64,000 bases of DNA, taken from positions 5,925,001 through 5,989,000 of the forward strand of contig OY540817.1 of NCBI GenBank assembly GCA_961205875.1, read 5' to 3'. The DNA comes from Sialis fuliginosa. Lineage: Eukaryota; Arthropoda; Insecta; Megaloptera; Sialidae. The position numbers and the translations under genes were made by a program. Under the pieces are notes generated by a model. That model did not search any database. It saw only the letters and a program-made list of their open reading frames with translations, and was not told the origin of the DNA. Positions 62,611-64,000 of this stretch are shown here, in pieces. How positions within the stretch are numbered: position 1 is the stretch's first letter; each line of letters starts with the position of its first letter.

Positions 62611-63452
62611 ATGGTATATTGGACCACTCGCTAAATTGGACCACTCTTATATCTCGAAAAATAGTTTTCTGAATTTTTAAACGGTAATACCATACGATAG
62701 GCGCCTAACTTTATTGCATATCGGCTATATTGTTTTCCTTGACAAGTTGAATGTTAGTGTTTTGTTTCCGCAAATGTAAATAAATGATTTTTGATGTAAT
62801 TTTGAGTGATTCGTGCTAAGGGTGTAGTTAGTACAAATGTAAGCATACAGTGTTTTTAATTTATAATTTGCAGCAGCAATTTATCAACAATTAACTGTCA
62901 TAAATTGATTGACGGCTTTGATAGGTTATATTTTTGTTAAATTTCTTTTTCTCACTTTTCACACTGTTGGTTAAAAATGGACCGCACTTAGTTGCCATAG
63001 CTTGGAATCATGAAACTTATATCAATAATCCTGACATATGTGATGATTGTCTTTCTTGAATAATTTAAATGAAATTATGTAACGAGTCTGATTTCTTATA
63101 GTTTTTTGTTTTAATACTTATGATAAATAATTGTTTGATAGTCTGCAATTCATAAATATATATGTTTTGTTAACAGGTGTATTTTAGTTAATATTCTATT
63201 CAAGTCCAAATTAGCAACCCCGTGGTCCAATTTACAGTATCGGTTGGCTAAATTGAAACAAAGCTCCGATCTAACATTTTGTTGATTTTTGCCGAGTTTA
63301 TAATAATTATGTTGATTAATACTTAATAAAAATAAAATCTATAAACTGCTGTTTCATTTCATAAAAAATAATTTGTCTAAACCTAAAACTAGTATACTAA
63401 ATATCTTAATTTAAAAAAATGGACTAAATTAACCGACTTTCCCCTATATACT
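62611..63452. mobile_element. Diverged TIR element rich in TTGGACCA words
   Basis: Left end AAAGTATGGTATATTGGACC and the inverted right end AAAGTCGGTTAATTTAGTCC match imperfectly. 'AAATTGGACCACTC', 'GGACCGCAC' and 'TGGTCCAATTTAC' recur inside. It lies upstream of the orcokinin B exon, where the missing first exon might be expected. The flanking 62,500-62,610 and 63,490-63,600 also resemble each other (TTTATTTATAARGATAYAATGTG), so a wider duplication is possible. Confidence 0.45.
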
Positions 63453-64000
63453 AGAAGAGTTTTATTTCGTCTGTTACCCTTCCCACCCCCATTTCAATAT
63501 ATTTATTTATAAGGATACAATGTGTACAAAACATTAAATTCTATTACTTCTTTCTTATATTATGAACCAAAGAAAAATATTATACAAAAAGAAAAATTAT
63601 TAGTAATACACATATGTAGGTACTAGAGACTAGAAGAGTTTTATTTCGTCTGGAAAATCCATACGAAATACGAAAATATTTTCATAAGAATGAAAACATT
63701 AGGAAAAAAACATTTCCTCATCGATAACAGTTGAGTGAAAATGTCATGTATAGAAACAGAAATGTCAGTGTTTGAACATGTGGACCACATGCAACAAATA
63801 TAGAAACATGTCTTTGTTTTTACGAAAAAAATCTTTGTTGACAGATACGGACTTGATATTTACGTATATTTTTTTTTGGAAATAAACTGATATGGCTTGT
63901 GATATATTATTTCACAAACGTTAACTACGATTTTTCTTTTTTTTAACATTTTTTTCTTTTACGAACCGTTTTAAAAATAAAGTTTATTTTTATTAAAATA
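63453..64000. other. Intergenic, nothing recognised except a short direct repeat
   Basis: A 24-base word beginning ACTAGAAGAGTTTTATTTCG occurs at about 63450 and again at about 63629. The rest is AT-rich with no supported feature. Confidence 0.4.

Overview
This window looks like nuclear DNA from an insect. It is very AT-rich and dominated by short non-autonomous transposons. It carries an insect-type orcokinin B neuropeptide precursor, intron-split genes with ordinary GT-AG junctions, and interspersed repeats of the kind common in insect genomes (boundary words such as 'cacgcggacgaag' and 'gaagtcggtt'). The order cannot be fixed from the sequence. No bacterial, organellar, LTR-element or viral gene was recognised.

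Layout: positions 1 to about 54,350 contain no protein gene that I can support. They are a deep graveyard of MITE, foldback and SINE-like copies, many nested in one another. The commonest is a roughly 0.55 kb family with TA target duplications (nine copies). Others are a Harbinger-like family with 3-bp target duplications, a roughly 0.77 kb family near 30.4, 37.5, 46.9 and 48.2 kb, several long palindromes, a hAT-type element with an exact 8-bp duplication, a pogo/Tigger-like mini element, and Penelope-like ends. One unique, relatively GC-rich island (49.16-49.67 kb) ends in a strong splice donor and may be a non-coding first exon or promoter.

The gene-bearing end, 54.35-62.1 kb, is entirely on the minus strand. 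Reading in transcription order there is (1) an orcokinin precursor gene, with one large exon encoding about 18 near-identical 13-residue orcokinin B units plus a dozen degenerate ones, and a separate downstream set of four small exons in the same splice phase encoding three related 'GIDxLxGxSFG' peptides; (2) a two-exon NOL12/viriato-type nucleolar protein gene; (3) an eight-exon mof/KAT8 histone H4 lysine-16 acetyltransferase gene, complete and intact. The three genes are co-oriented neighbours but functionally unrelated (neurosecretion, ribosome biogenesis, chromatin). The 5' exon of the orcokinin gene, with its signal peptide, was not found and may lie beyond the window.

The most interesting points are the orcokinin array and its alternative exon set, the 59-bp duplication bracketing a MITE, the concentric foldback at 35.5-36.8 kb, the element with perfect 29-bp ends at 29.6 kb, and hammerhead-like cores in the Penelope-like ends.
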